Shown here: one piece after another, positions 9,067-17,560 of the stretch
Layout of the letters: every line of letters starts with the position of its first letter
Numbering within the stretch: position 1 is the stretch's first letter
Assembly: GCA_947493325.1 (NCBI GenBank)
Contig: CANLQI010000002.1
Span: 248,001-312,000 of the forward strand
Origin: an uncultured Sphingomonadaceae bacterium
Lineage (GTDB): Bacteria > Pseudomonadota > Alphaproteobacteria > Sphingomonadales > Sphingomonadaceae
Reading direction: 5' to 3'
DNA length: 64,000 nucleotides
Notes under the pieces: model-generated
The model's input: only the letters and a program-made list of their open reading frames with translations
The model's database searches: none
Told to the model about the DNA's origin: nothing
Position numbers and translations under genes: made by a program

Positions 9067-11406
9067 CTAGAACACAAACCCGGCTGTCACAAACACCTGC
9101 CGCGGATTTCCGTAAAACGCAGTCGCAATACCTTCGGTGCCGAGTGTCGGTGTGAAAGCACCGCCCGCACCGACTGTCCCGAATTGATACCCTGACGTGA
9201 TATAGCGTTTGTCGAACAGGTTCTTGCCATGCAGCCCCAATGCAACACGATCATCGCCTGAAGTCCAGACCAGACTGGCATCGATCAGCGTATAGCCCGG
9301 CTGATCCAGGAAAACGCTCGGCGTTTCGAACTGGTTCGTCTTGCTTTTATAGCTGGCTGTGGTCGCGGCATAGATATCGCCGCTGCCTACCGGGAGGTTC
9401 ATCGCCAAAGTACCGGCCGCTGTCCATTCAGGGGTATTCTGAATCACCCGCTCGTCAGAGACATCGACGCCGTTGACAATATATTCGCGGTATTCACCAT
9501 CGATATAGCCGAGGGTTCCGTTGAAAGTTACGTTTGAACCTGCTCCGGCAAAATCACGCGCGAAGCGGAAAAATGCTTCTGCTTCAATGCCTTTGAAGCG
9601 TGCTTTAGCCGCATTGGTAGTGACACCGGCAAAGCTTTCGAACACACCGTCATTATCGGCATCAACACCGACCGAGCCTGGAATCTGTACGTCCTTGTAA
9701 TCGCCATAAAACCCGGCCAGAGCGATGCGCCCGTCACCATCCATGAACGTGCCCTTGTACCCCAGCTCATAACTGTCGACACTTTCCGGCTGGAACAGGA
9801 AAAAATCATATATTTCCTGATAGCTGCGCAGACCATCACCATCGGAGTCGGGCGCGATGGTCGCATTGCCGCGGGGGTCAAAACCGCCGCCCTTGAACCC
9901 TTCGGAATAGGACGCGTAGAGCATATGATCGATGTCGGGTTTAAAGCTGACCGAAGCGCGCGGGGTGAAGTCGGTAAATTTCGCCTCTCCGCTAAAATCG
10001 GTGCTGGTGGCAATGGTGACAGCATTGCCGCCAAATTGCGGTGACAGGCCGAACAGCTTGGTCTGGCGCAATATGTCCGATGTGCGCCGGTCGCTGGTAT
10101 AGCGGCCACCCACCGACAGCGAGACCATATCGCCAATATCATAGGTGAAATCGCCGAATACCGACCATGTGCTGGTATCGACATTGCCAGATGTAAAGGC
10201 GTTGAGGCCCGGCAGGCTGAGGAACGTACCCGTGGGGCCAAGGATCACGTCAAACTGCGTTACCGCATTGGCATCGAGATAATAAAAGCCGACAAGCCCA
10301 TTTAGCGGACCGTCATTATAAAGCAGCTGAAATTCCTGGCTCAGCTGCTCATTCGCGTAGAATGCCGGTACATCAACATCGTCGACCGGCAGCGCGTCAA
10401 AATCAATCGGTGTCGAGCTTTCATCCTTGCGCCACGCGCTGATCGAACGAAATGTCAGTGTATCGCTGAGATCAATTTCGGCGGACATAGACAGACCATA
10501 GGCCTCAATATCCTGTTCCGGCTGATTAAGACCCGCACGCGTGTCATAGACTTTGTCCAGCACCGGCGCGCCGGAAACAAGGCCGGGGATCAGCCGGTGG
10601 CCGTTGCGCGGGTTGGATTTGTCGCGCGTATAATCGCCGGTGATGCGCACGAAAACCGGTTCGCCATAACCGCCCAGCTCCACACTCGCCCGGCCCGCCC
10701 ACACGTCTTTATTGTAATTTTCAATACCCAGGTTGAGATTGTCACCAAAGCCGCCGCGTGACAGGCGCGCCACCGAACCGCCTACGCGGACCAGGTCGCT
10801 GATCGGCGCGGACGCCGTCACAACGCCCTCTGCCTGATCATAGGTGCCATAGGTCCCCCGCGCCTTCAGGCTGATTTCCTGTGGCAGGCGGCGGGTAACA
10901 TATTTGATCGCGCCGCCAATCGTGTTGCGGCCATAAAGCGTGCCCTGCGGCCCGCGCAGCACCTCCACCCGTTCGACATCATAAATGTCGAGCACCGCGG
11001 CCTGCGGACGGTTGAGATAGACATCATCCAGATACAGCCCCACACCCGCCTCAAAGCCTGCAACCGGGTCCTGCTGCCCCACGCCGCGGATAAAGGCGGT
11101 CAGTGTCGAATTGGTGCCGCGCGACGGCTCCAATGTTGTATTGGGCGTGACCTGCGCAATATCTGTAATATCCACCGCACCGCTTTTTTCGAGCTGGTCA
11201 CCCGAAAACGCCGTGACCGAAATCGGCACATCCTGCAGGCTTTCATCACGGCGGCGCGCGGACACGATAATGACATTGTCATTCTCGTTTGCCTCTGCCT
11301 GCGCGTTCCCCGCCTGATCCTGCGCATGCGCGGGCATGGCAGCGGTAAGCGCAATCATGGCGGTGGAAATGAGGGCGGGACGCATTGTACCTGCAGCGAA
11401 TTTCAT
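9067..11406 (-). CDS. TonB-dependent outer-membrane receptor
   Basis: A 779-residue outer-membrane receptor. Residues 1-28 form a Sec signal peptide ending AHA. A TonB-box-like NVIIVSA follows at about 44-50, then a plug domain with DVPISVTAF, FIRGVGQQD and VEVLRGPQGTLYGRNTIGG, and a beta-barrel ending in aromatic GFVF. It would bring an unknown ligand across the outer membrane using TonB/ExbBD energy. The plug resembles sphingomonad receptors thought to handle hydrophobic or aromatic compounds, but the ligand cannot be read from sequence. The ATG at 11406 follows a strong AGGAGAG ribosome site; a longer frame to 11583 is rejected because it lacks a signal peptide at its start. It is divergent from a TetR gene that probably represses it through the palindrome at 11487-11506. 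Confidence 0.92.
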   Translation of the reverse strand: MKFAAGTMRPALISTAMIALTAAMPAHAQDQAGNAQAEANENDNVIIVSARRRDESLQDVPISVTAFSGDQLEKSGAVDITDIAQVTPNTTLEPSRGTNSTLTAFIRGVGQQDPVAGFEAGVGLYLDDVYLNRPQAAVLDIYDVERVEVLRGPQGTLYGRNTIGGAIKYVTRRLPQEISLKARGTYGTYDQAEGVVTASAPISDLVRVGGSVARLSRGGFGDNLNLGIENYNKDVWAGRASVELGGYGEPVFVRITGDYTRDKSNPRNGHRLIPGLVSGAPVLDKVYDTRAGLNQPEQDIEAYGLSMSAEIDLSDTLTFRSISAWRKDESSTPIDFDALPVDDVDVPAFYANEQLSQEFQLLYNDGPLNGLVGFYYLDANAVTQFDVILGPTGTFLSLPGLNAFTSGNVDTSTWSVFGDFTYDIGDMVSLSVGGRYTSDRRTSDILRQTKLFGLSPQFGGNAVTIATSTDFSGEAKFTDFTPRASVSFKPDIDHMLYASYSEGFKGGGFDPRGNATIAPDSDGDGLRSYQEIYDFFLFQPESVDSYELGYKGTFMDGDGRIALAGFYGDYKDVQIPGSVGVDADNDGVFESFAGVTTNAAKARFKGIEAEAFFRFARDFAGAGSNVTFNGTLGYIDGEYREYIVNGVDVSDERVIQNTPEWTAAGTLAMNLPVGSGDIYAATTASYKSKTNQFETPSVFLDQPGYTLIDASLVWTSGDDRVALGLHGKNLFDKRYITSGYQFGTVGAGGAFTPTLGTEGIATAFYGNPRQVFVTAGFVF

Positions 11407-11475
11407 CTGGTCTCTCCTGTCATCGGACTTTTTGAGCAGCGCGCGGTGCACCGCGAAATCCGGTTTGTGACTCTG

Positions 11476-11504
11476 CTTATAATGAAAGTTGAACCACCTT
11501 TCAA
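11476..11504 (-). promoter_or_regulatory. Putative sigma70 promoter of the TonB receptor gene
   Basis: On the minus strand TTGAAA (11504-11499) and TATAAG (11481-11476) are separated by exactly 17 bases, a near-consensus promoter placed about 70 bases upstream of the receptor start. Its -35 box lies inside the palindrome at 11487-11506. Confidence 0.6.
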
Positions 11505-11506
11505 CT
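11487..11506. promoter_or_regulatory. Putative TetR operator, AGTTGAA-N6-TTCAACT
   Basis: A perfect 7+7 inverted repeat with a six-base spacer lies between the divergent TonB receptor and TetR genes. It covers the receptor's -35 box and spacer, a position from which a bound repressor would block transcription. Assignment to the neighbouring TetR is inferred from position. Confidence 0.55.
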
Positions 11507-11616
11507 ATTTCATTCCCTTTGCCGAATTTTTCGTGTATCCGATGTGCGAAAGACACAGATGATATGTGCGTGACATCGCGCAAAACAGGCGATGAATCGC
11601 ATCAGGGAAAGATTTG

Positions 11617-12249
11617 GTGATCGTGGTAGAAACCCGTAAAAAAGAAGATATATCGAAGTTATCAGACAGTCTTGCCCCTCGCACCGAGCGTGGCCGCAGG
11701 ACGCTGCGCAAGCTGCTCGACGCCGCTGCGCTGGAATTTGGCGAAAAAGGCTATCACGAAACCTCGATTGTCTCGATCACCGCCCGCGCGGGCGTGGCAC
11801 TGGGCAGTTTCTACACCTATTTCCCGTCCAAGGATGATATCTTTCGCGGGCTGGTCAAGGATATGTCGACACAGGTCGGCAAACATGCCGCCGCCGCAAT
11901 GGAGGATGCGCCCGACGCACTGTCGCGCGAGCGCATGGCGTTGCAGGGCTTCCTGGAGTTCGCATCCGAGCACAAGGAAATCTACCGGATCATCGACGAG
12001 TCCGAATTTGTCGATCCGGACAGCTATAAAACCCATTACACGACCACCGCCGAACGCATATTGGCGCGCCTTCGCGCGGGCGCTGATAGCGGGGAGCTGC
12101 GCGCAGATGTCAGCGAACTCCACGCTTGGGCCCTGATGGGCATGAACGTGTTCCTGGGATTGCGCTATGGCGTGTGGAATGATGACATGGATGCTAAGGA
12201 CGTGGCAAAAGCGGCCAATGACCTTTTGGCAAGGGGATTGAAGGGGTGA
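11617..12249 (+). CDS. TetR/AcrR-family transcriptional regulator
   Basis: A 210-residue one-component regulator. The N-terminal helix-turn-helix lies at roughly residues 22-70: the segment RTLRKLLDAAALEFGEKGYH, then SIVSITARAGVALGSFYTYF. A ligand-binding helical domain follows. The start is uncertain between the GTG at 11617 and the TTG at 11614; GTG is preferred because the AGGGAAAG ribosome site is better spaced. The gene is divergent from the TonB receptor with a 210-base intergenic region containing a perfect palindrome over the receptor promoter, so it most likely controls that receptor and perhaps itself. The ligand is unknown. A REPIN-like repeat follows the stop. Confidence 0.88.
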   Translation: MIVVETRKKEDISKLSDSLAPRTERGRRTLRKLLDAAALEFGEKGYHETSIVSITARAGVALGSFYTYFPSKDDIFRGLVKDMSTQVGKHAAAAMEDAPDALSRERMALQGFLEFASEHKEIYRIIDESEFVDPDSYKTHYTTTAERILARLRAGADSGELRADVSELHAWALMGMNVFLGLRYGVWNDDMDAKDVAKAANDLLARGLKG

Positions 12250-12265
12250 GGCATTTCACCTTCTG

Positions 12266-12420
12266 CGTCATTCCAGCGAAGGCTGGAATCCAGATAACGC
12301 CGCATATGGCATAAGGTTGGCCGCTTCCGGCAAGCCCCTTCTTTGATAGGCTTCGCATTATATGCACTCCTGCAGCCCGCCAGCACTCTTATCTGGACCC
12401 CAGCCTGCGCTGGGGTGACG
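12266..12420. repeat. REPIN-like pair, CCAGCGAAGGCTGG dialect
   Basis: The left half is CGTC + ATTCCAGC-GAA-GGCTGGAAT + CCAGATAA. The right half is TTATCTGG + ACCCCAGC-CTGC-GCTGGGGT + GACG. The outer motifs are inverted copies about 90 bases apart. It follows the TetR gene and lies upstream of the second GIY-YIG gene. Confidence 0.85.
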
Positions 12421-12451
12421 TATAAAGAGATCCTCTCGATTTAAAACACCC

Positions 12452-12534
12452 CGTCATTCCAGCCCTTCGACTGCCTGCCTGCGGCAGTCGCTCAGGATAA
12501 ACTTGAGCGCCGCTCAAGGCTGGAATCCAGATAA
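12452..12534. repeat. Compound REP with inserted hairpins, just upstream of GIY-YIG copy 2
   Basis: The outer palindrome is CGTCATTCCAGCC ... GGCTGGAATCCAGATAA of the CCAGC dialect. Its loop is replaced by about 53 bases containing two more hairpins, CGACTG...CAGTCG and CTTGAGC...GCTCAAG, joined by CTCAGGATAAA. The same compound structure occurs inverted at 23427-23509. It ends 23 bases before the GIY-YIG start codon. Confidence 0.8.
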
Positions 12535-12557
12535 GTTACCAGATAAAGAGCAAAGTC

Positions 12558-12848
12558 ATGAAAAAGGGTTGGATATATATCATGGCAAATGGCCCGCACG
12601 GAACACTCTATATCGGCGTCACGTCCAATCTAGCGCAGCGGATATACCAGCACAAAAATGGCAGCGGCTCTGATTTTTGCAAACAATACGGATTAAACAA
12701 GCTGGTATATACCGAGGAATTTGCGAGCATCAGCGAAGCCATCGCTCGGGAAAAGGCGATGAAGGCATGGAAACGGCAATGGAAACTAAAGCTTATCCGC
12801 AGGGATAATCCGCACTGGCGCGATTTATCGACCGAGCTTATCGCCTGA
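12558..12848 (+). CDS. Small GIY-YIG nuclease-domain protein, REP-associated (copy 2)
   Basis: A 96-residue single-domain GIY-YIG protein. It shows GWIYIM (4-9), TLYIG (16-20), the GVTSNLAQRIYQH helix with Arg28 and His32, and the catalytic-type Glu65 in AREKAMKAWKRQW, ending DNPHWRDL. About half its residues match copy 1 at 3365, so the two are paralogues and not recent duplicates. The start at 12558 is the first in-frame ATG after the upstream repeat; only a weak AAAGAGCAAAG lies before it. REP-type palindromes of the CCAGC dialect lie on both sides (12452-12534 and 12912-13065), a different dialect from that around copy 1. Its role is not established; an action on the flanking palindromes is an inference. 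Confidence 0.85.
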   Translation: MKKGWIYIMANGPHGTLYIGVTSNLAQRIYQHKNGSGSDFCKQYGLNKLVYTEEFASISEAIAREKAMKAWKRQWKLKLIRRDNPHWRDLSTELIA

Positions 12849-12911
12849 TTGCTTCATCTTATGCAGAAGTGACGCGAGTTACTGTACCGCCAACTCTGTC
12901 AAATCTCTCAC

Positions 12912-13065
12912 CGTCATTCCAGCGAAGGCTGGAATCCATATGCTTTCTCGTAGAGCGAAGCACTGACGGCACCGACAAGCCGTTTCATTGATAAGCTGCA
13001 CATCATTTGCAACCTCACAGCCAGCAGGTACCGTTATCTGGACCCCAGCCTGCGCTGGGGTGACG
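12912..13065. repeat. REPIN-like pair downstream of GIY-YIG copy 2
   Basis: The left half is CGTCATTCCAGC-GAA-GGCTGGAATCC and the right half TTATCTGGACCCCAGC-CTGC-GCTGGGGTGACG. The right half is nearly the same as that of 12266-12420. The pair also lies just past the 3' end of metW, where it could protect or end that transcript. Confidence 0.85.
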
Positions 13066-13103
13066 TTAGGTGGCGTGGGGGAATGCATGCCCTGAAAACA
13101 CCC

Positions 13104-13694
13104 TCACCGCCGCAGCAGAAACACCGCATGTTCCGCCATCAGGTTGGCCGCGCCGCGGCCGGTTTGCGTGTCGCCGGAAAGGAACCATTGTCCATCCTGC
13201 TTGAATCCCCTGTCGCGGATCAGGGCGCGGAAATCGTCGACCGTGACATGGTGGATATTGGGCGTGTCATACCACTGTTCGGGCAGCAGCCGCGTCACCG
13301 GCATGCGCCCGCCCACAAGCAGCGACAGCCGCACCCGCCAGTGCGCGAAATTGGGAAAGCTCACGAAAGCCTGCCGCCCGATGCGCACCAGTTCATCCAG
13401 CACCAGGTCGGGCCGCTTCACCGCCTGCAATGTCTGACTGAGTATCACATAGTCGAAACTCTGGTCCGGATAATGGACCAGGTCTTTCAGCGCGTCACCC
13501 TGTGCCACCGACAGCCCCCGGGCCATCGCGGCAGCCACCTTGGCCGGGTTGATTTCCATGCCCAGCACATCGGCCGCGCGCGTCTCCACAAGTTCCTGCA
13601 TCAGCACGCCGCTGCCGCAGCCAATATCGAGCACACGCGCGCCATCCGCCACATGGGCGGCAATGATTTTCTGGTCGGGGCGCAGTTCGGTCAT
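13104..13694 (-). CDS. metW: Methionine biosynthesis protein MetW
   Basis: A 196-residue class I SAM-dependent methyltransferase-fold protein with the SAM loop VLDIGCGSG at 21-29, an acidic end of strand 2 in GMEINPAK, and the family segment PNFAHWRVRLSLLVGGRMPV. In proteobacteria MetW is encoded next to homoserine acyltransferase MetX and is needed for that step of methionine synthesis, apparently as a partner of MetX; its own chemistry is not settled. It lies downstream of metX on the same strand, but 118 bases separate them and hold a REP pair, so the usual tight coupling has been broken. A REPIN follows its stop. Confidence 0.93.
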   Translation of the reverse strand: MTELRPDQKIIAAHVADGARVLDIGCGSGVLMQELVETRAADVLGMEINPAKVAAAMARGLSVAQGDALKDLVHYPDQSFDYVILSQTLQAVKRPDLVLDELVRIGRQAFVSFPNFAHWRVRLSLLVGGRMPVTRLLPEQWYDTPNIHHVTVDDFRALIRDRGFKQDGQWFLSGDTQTGRGAANLMAEHAVFLLRR

Positions 13695-13718
13695 TGCAGA
13701 ATATTCCTAGCCACCAAG

Positions 13719-13795
13719 TCAGTACTCCTGCGAAAGCAGGAGTCCAGGGATACGCAGTGCAAGGCCGCTCTGGATTCCTGCTTTCGCAGGAATAC
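13719..13795. repeat. REPIN-like pair between metX and metW, CCTGCGAAAGCAGG dialect
   Basis: The left half is GTCAGTACTCCTGC-GAAA-GCAGGAGTCCAGGG and the right half CTCTGGATTCCTGC-TTTC-GCAGGAATAC. It occupies most of the metX-metW gap. The same dialect recurs at 27585-27663, 43523-43612 and, as a solo copy, at 45752-45778. Confidence 0.85.
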
Positions 13796-13812
13796 GGAAT
13801 GGGCACGTCCTG

Positions 13813-14934
13813 TCATACTGTACCCCCATCATTCAGGAACCCGCGCATGATCGCCTTCATCTCGGCATTTTCCAGCAGGAAGGCGTCATGGCCGAATGCG
13901 GATTCCAGTTCAACAAAGCTTGCATCCGCGCCTGCGGCATGGAGCGCCTGCAATATGGTGCGCGATTCCGCCGTGGGATAGAGCCAGTCGGTGTTGAAAC
14001 TGATCAGGCAGAAACGCGTGGTGGTTCCGGCGAAGGCCTGCGCCAGCAGGCCGCCATGCGCCTCTGACAGGTCGAAATAATCCATCGCGCGGGTGATGTA
14101 GAGATAGCTGTTCGCATCGAACCGTTCGACAAAGTTGATCCCCTGGTGCCGCAAATAGCTTTCGATCTGGAAATCCGCGTCAAAGCCAAAAGTCTTCACA
14201 TCACGGTCCTGCAGCCGCCGCCCGAATTTTTCGGTCAGGCCCGCTTCGGACAGATAGGTGATATGCGCGGCCATGCGCGCCACGGCCAGGCCCGCCGAAG
14301 GTGCGGCACCGCCATCGTCATAATATTCACCGCCCTGCCAGCTGGGATCGGCCATGATCGCCTGCCGCCCGACTTCATGAAAGGCGATATTCTGCGCGCT
14401 GTGCCGCGATGTCGAGGCGATGACCGCAGCCGCGCCGACACACGCCGGATATTGCGCGGCCCAGCTGAGCGCCTGCATGCCGCCCATCGACCCGCCAACA
14501 ACTGCATGCAGTTTTTCTATGCCCAGATGGTCCAGCAGCATCGCCTGCGCACGCACCATGTCGGCAATGGTGATGACGGGAAAGTCCATCGCATAGGGCT
14601 TGCCGGTGACGGGGCAGATCGAAGCCGGTCCTGTCGAGCCCATGCAGCTGCCCAGCACATTGGCGCAGATAACGTGGTAACGGTCTGTATCAATCGGCCT
14701 GCCCGGCCCCACCATGCGCGTCCACCATCCCGGCTTGCCAGTGACAGGGTGGTCGCTCGCGACATACTGGTCGCCGGTGAGAGCATGGCAGATCAGGATG
14801 GCGTTGCTCTTATCCGCATTAAGCGCGCCATGGCTGGCATAGGCGATTTCCACACCCTCCAGCTGCTTCCCGCAATCGAGCGGTAGCGGGGAGTCGAGCT
14901 TGACAGACTGGCTATGGCGGTCGGCATGTTGCAT
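13813..14934 (-). CDS. metX: Homoserine O-acetyltransferase (MetX family)
   Basis: This enzyme acylates homoserine to start methionine synthesis. The 373-residue alpha/beta hydrolase has the nucleophile Ser149 in [10 protein letters not shown], with the triad completed by Asp316 (FNTDWLYP) and His349 (FGHDAFLL). The oxyanion and substrate segments [11 protein letters not shown] and [12 protein letters not shown] are intact. Acetyl rather than succinyl donor use is the usual annotation, but members of this family can use either, so donor choice is not certain. The ATG at 14934 has no strong ribosome site. It is divergent from hisC with about 100 bases between; no SAM riboswitch could be recognised there. 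It heads the metX-metW pair. Confidence 0.94.
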   Translation of the reverse strand: MQHADRHSQSVKLDSPLPLDCGKQLEGVEIAYASHGALNADKSNAILICHALTGDQYVASDHPVTGKPGWWTRMVGPGRPIDTDRYHVICANVLGSCMGSTGPASICPVTGKPYAMDFPVITIADMVRAQAMLLDHLGIEKLHAVVGGSMGGMQALSWAAQYPACVGAAAVIASTSRHSAQNIAFHEVGRQAIMADPSWQGGEYYDDGGAAPSAGLAVARMAAHITYLSEAGLTEKFGRRLQDRDVKTFGFDADFQIESYLRHQGINFVERFDANSYLYITRAMDYFDLSEAHGGLLAQAFAGTTTRFCLISFNTDWLYPTAESRTILQALHAAGADASFVELESAFGHDAFLLENAEMKAIMRGFLNDGGTV

Positions 14935-15035
14935 TGTGCAACGGCGCTATTCCGCCTTGCATGGCGCTGTCAATGCAAAGCTTGCGCGCTTTAACACTTG
15001 GCACGGCGCACAAAGCGGCGCTAAAGCCCGTGATT

Positions 15036-16169
15036 ATGACAAAACCAGCCCAAAACCGCCCCCAGTCCACCTCCCCGCAGCCCAAGCCATATGTGCAGGC
15101 GATCCACGCCTATGTGCCGGGCAAGTCATCGGGCGATGATGGCCAGCCGCTGGCCAAGCTCTCCGCCAATGAAAATCCGCTGGGCCATAGCCCGAAAGCA
15201 CGCACGGCGATGCAGGCTGCGGCGGCGGCAAGCGGCGCGCTTTATCCCGACCCTGATGCGGCGGAGCTGCGCGCCGCGATTGCGGACGCGCACGGGCTGG
15301 AGGCTGCACATATCGTATGTGGCACCGGGTCGGACGAGCTGCTCAACCTTGCCGCGCAGGGCTATGCGGGTGAAGGCGACGAAGTGCTCTATGTGCGTTA
15401 TGGCTTTGCCGTGTATGACATTGCCGCGCGGCGTGTGGGCGCCACCCCGGTCATTGCACCGGACAGCGATTATGCGACCGATATCGATGCGCTGATTGAT
15501 TGCATCACGGAGCGGACGCGCGTGATATTCCTCGCCAATCCCAATAATCCCACCGGCACATTGGCAAGCCGCGCCGATATTGCCCGACTGCATGCCGCCA
15601 TCCCTTCGGACGTTTTGTTCGTGCTGGATCAAGCCTACGCCGAATATCTGGACGAAACCGATGATGATGGCGGGTTGGAGCTTGCGCAGTCGGCGGACAA
15701 TGTGCTGGTGACGCGCACATTTTCCAAGATTTACGGACTGGCGGGTGAACGCATCGGCTGGGCCACGGGGCATGCCGACATTATCGCCACGCTGAACCGG
15801 ATACGCGGGCCGTTTAACGTCACATCCACCGGGCAGACGGCGGCTATCGCGGCGCTTGGCGATCAGGAATTCGTGGCGCATTCGCGCGCGCATAATGCGA
15901 AATGGCGCGGCTGGCTGGCGAATGAAATCGAATCCATGGGCAATTACGGCCTGTCCGCTGTGCCGTCGCACACCAATTTCCTGCTGGTGCTGTTTCCCGA
16001 TGCCGGTCTGGCCGAAACGGCGCTGAACGGACTGATGGCGGCGGGCTATATCGTGCGCTGGCTGCCTAGACAGGGATTGCCCCACGCGCTGCGCATCACC
16101 ATTGGCAGCGAAGCCGATATGCGCGCCCTGGCGGCGGCATTGCGCGATATTGTGGAGGCGGTGGCATGA
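15036..16169 (+). CDS. hisC: Histidinol-phosphate aminotransferase
   Basis: A 377-residue fold-type I PLP aminotransferase. Visible features are the N-terminal [13 protein letters not shown] segment (41-53), the NPNNPTGT loop (168-175), and the PLP lysine Lys231 in [16 protein letters not shown]. It converts imidazole-acetol phosphate to histidinol phosphate with glutamate. In sphingomonads and Zymomonas the hisC-tyrC pair lets one aminotransferase also serve phenylalanine and tyrosine synthesis, which fits the overlap with the prephenate dehydrogenase gene here. The ATG at 15036 is chosen over upstream in-frame starts because the family begins shortly before the PYVQAI motif. The stop overlaps the next gene by four bases. 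Confidence 0.94.
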   Translation: MTKPAQNRPQSTSPQPKPYVQAIHAYVPGKSSGDDGQPLAKLSANENPLGHSPKARTAMQAAAAASGALYPDPDAAELRAAIADAHGLEAAHIVCGTGSDELLNLAAQGYAGEGDEVLYVRYGFAVYDIAARRVGATPVIAPDSDYATDIDALIDCITERTRVIFLANPNNPTGTLASRADIARLHAAIPSDVLFVLDQAYAEYLDETDDDGGLELAQSADNVLVTRTFSKIYGLAGERIGWATGHADIIATLNRIRGPFNVTSTGQTAAIAALGDQEFVAHSRAHNAKWRGWLANEIESMGNYGLSAVPSHTNFLLVLFPDAGLAETALNGLMAAGYIVRWLPRQGLPHALRITIGSEADMRALAAALRDIVEAVA

Positions 16170-17080
16170 GCGGCGCGCCATTCCGGCATATCGCCATTAT
16201 CGGCCTGGGCCTGATCGGATCCTCCATCGCGCGGGCGGTGCGCGAACATATGCCCGATATGCGCATTTCCGGCTTCGACGCCAGCGAAGAGACGCGTGCG
16301 AAGGCCAAAGCCCTAAAGCTGTGTGACCATATTGGTGCGGATTATTCAGGCGGTCTGGATAAGGCTGACCTCGTCATTCTGTGCGTCCCTGTGGGCGCGA
16401 TGGAGCAGGTGCTCACTGACGTCGCGCCGCATCTGGCCGCTGACGCGGTCATCAGCGATGTGGGTTCGTGCAAATCCAGCGTGATGGCCGCGATGCGCGC
16501 GAAAGTGCCGGAGCATATCTTCATCCCCGCACACCCCGTGGCAGGGACCGAGAAAAGCGGGCCTGATGCCGGTTTTGCCAGTCTGTTCCAGGGCCGGTGG
16601 TGCATTGTCACGCCCGATGCGGGTACCAACAATGCCGCCGTGGAACGGCTCAGCGGTTTCTGGCAGGCGCTGGGCGCGGATGTCGAAATCATGGATGCCG
16701 CACATCACGACATGGTGCTTGCCGTGACCAGCCATCTGCCGCACCTGATCGCCTATACGATTGTCGGCACGGCCTCCGACCTGGAAGATGTGACGCAGAG
16801 CGAAGTGATCAAATACAGCGCTGGCGGCTTTCGCGATTTTACCCGCATCGCCGCATCCGACCCCGTCATGTGGCGTGATGTATTCCTGTCGAACAAGGAC
16901 GCCGTGCTGGAAATGCTGCAGCGCTTTTCCGAAGACCTGAGCGCGCTGCAGCGCGCCATCCGCTGGGAAAAAGCGGAAGAGCTGGAAGAGCTGTTCACCC
17001 GCACCCGCGCAATCCGCCGGGAGATTATCGAGGAAGGCCAGGATGACGCCGCGCCTGACTTCGGGCGTAGCCGGGACTGA
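16166..17080 (+). CDS. tyrC: Prephenate/cyclohexadienyl dehydrogenase
   Basis: A 304-residue NAD(P)-dependent dehydrogenase of the TyrA family, oxidising prephenate and/or arogenate toward tyrosine. The Rossmann motif [10 protein letters not shown] lies at 11-20, followed by DVGSCKSSV, the substrate segment [13 protein letters not shown], and the catalytic-type His in [10 protein letters not shown]. There is no fused chorismate mutase or ACT domain, as in the Zymomonas TyrC type. The four-base ATGA overlap with hisC indicates translational coupling. A large fold-back repeat begins 29 bases after the stop. Which of prephenate or arogenate is preferred cannot be told from the sequence. Confidence 0.92.
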   Translation: MSGAPFRHIAIIGLGLIGSSIARAVREHMPDMRISGFDASEETRAKAKALKLCDHIGADYSGGLDKADLVILCVPVGAMEQVLTDVAPHLAADAVISDVGSCKSSVMAAMRAKVPEHIFIPAHPVAGTEKSGPDAGFASLFQGRWCIVTPDAGTNNAAVERLSGFWQALGADVEIMDAAHHDMVLAVTSHLPHLIAYTIVGTASDLEDVTQSEVIKYSAGGFRDFTRIAASDPVMWRDVFLSNKDAVLEMLQRFSEDLSALQRAIRWEKAEELEELFTRTRAIRREIIEEGQDDAAPDFGRSRD

Positions 17081-17108
17081 TGGGTGTTTTTGACTTCGCG
17101 GCTTCGTT

Positions 17109-17560
17109 GAGTCTTTTGATTTCACGGCCAGTTCGCTGCGCTCACGCCTCCAAATGGGTTCGGCCTGACCGGCCGGCGGCCGGTCAGCCTTGCGGTGCTG
17201 CTGGGCGCAGCACCGGGATTTCGCGAGACGATGGCGATATTATCAAATCCTCCCTGTCGCGCAGCGATGGGGAGGGGGACCGCTTGGCGCAGCCAAGTGG
17301 TGGAGGGGTGGGTGCAGTGTAATACAAAGCCTGCCTATTGCCGCTTTCACCCCTCCACCATTTTGCTGTCGCAAAACGGTCCCCCTCCCCGAAACTAAAG
17401 TTTCAGGGAGGATCTGGATGTATCATAAACGTTTCGCGTGGGTTCCGAGTTGCGCCCAGCAACTCGGCAGAGCGCGACTGCGCGCCCGGGCTTATTGCCC
17501 GGAACCCATTTGGAGGCTTTTCGCGTCAGCGAAAAAACAGCCGTGAAATCAAAAAGACTC
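17109..17560. repeat. Large nested fold-back element between tyrC and plsC
   Basis: The outer arms GAGTCTTTTGATTTCACGGC (17109-17128) and its complement (17540-17560, one extra A) enclose a second perfect 16-bp pair, GCCTCCAAATGGGTTC (17146-17161) with GAACCCATTTGGAGGC (17502-17517). Further in lie hairpins CGGCCGGCG-GCCGG, GAGTTGC-GCCCA-GCAACTC, GCGCGACTGCGCGC and CCGGGC-TTATT-GCCCGG. Another palindromic repeat (17247-17413) sits in its centre. The right outer arm overlaps the last codons of the acyltransferase gene. A decayed relative lies at 178-440. There is no gene in this 468-base gap. Confidence 0.75.
17247..17413. repeat. CTCCCT/AGGGAG palindromic repeat nested in the fold-back element
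   Basis: The outer arms ATCCTCCCTG (17247-17256) and CAGGGAGGAT (17404-17413) enclose GGGGAGGGGGACCG with CGGTCCCCCTCCCC, then GGTGGAGGGGTG with CACCCCTCCACC. The arrangement is a second inverted-pair repeat that appears to have entered the larger element. Confidence 0.75.

Noticed and set aside
14935-15035. Possible SAM-II type riboswitch upstream of metX or hisC
   Set aside because: Strings such as CTTTAAC and GCTAAAG occur, but on the strand leading to hisC rather than metX, and no pseudoknot of the expected layout could be built.
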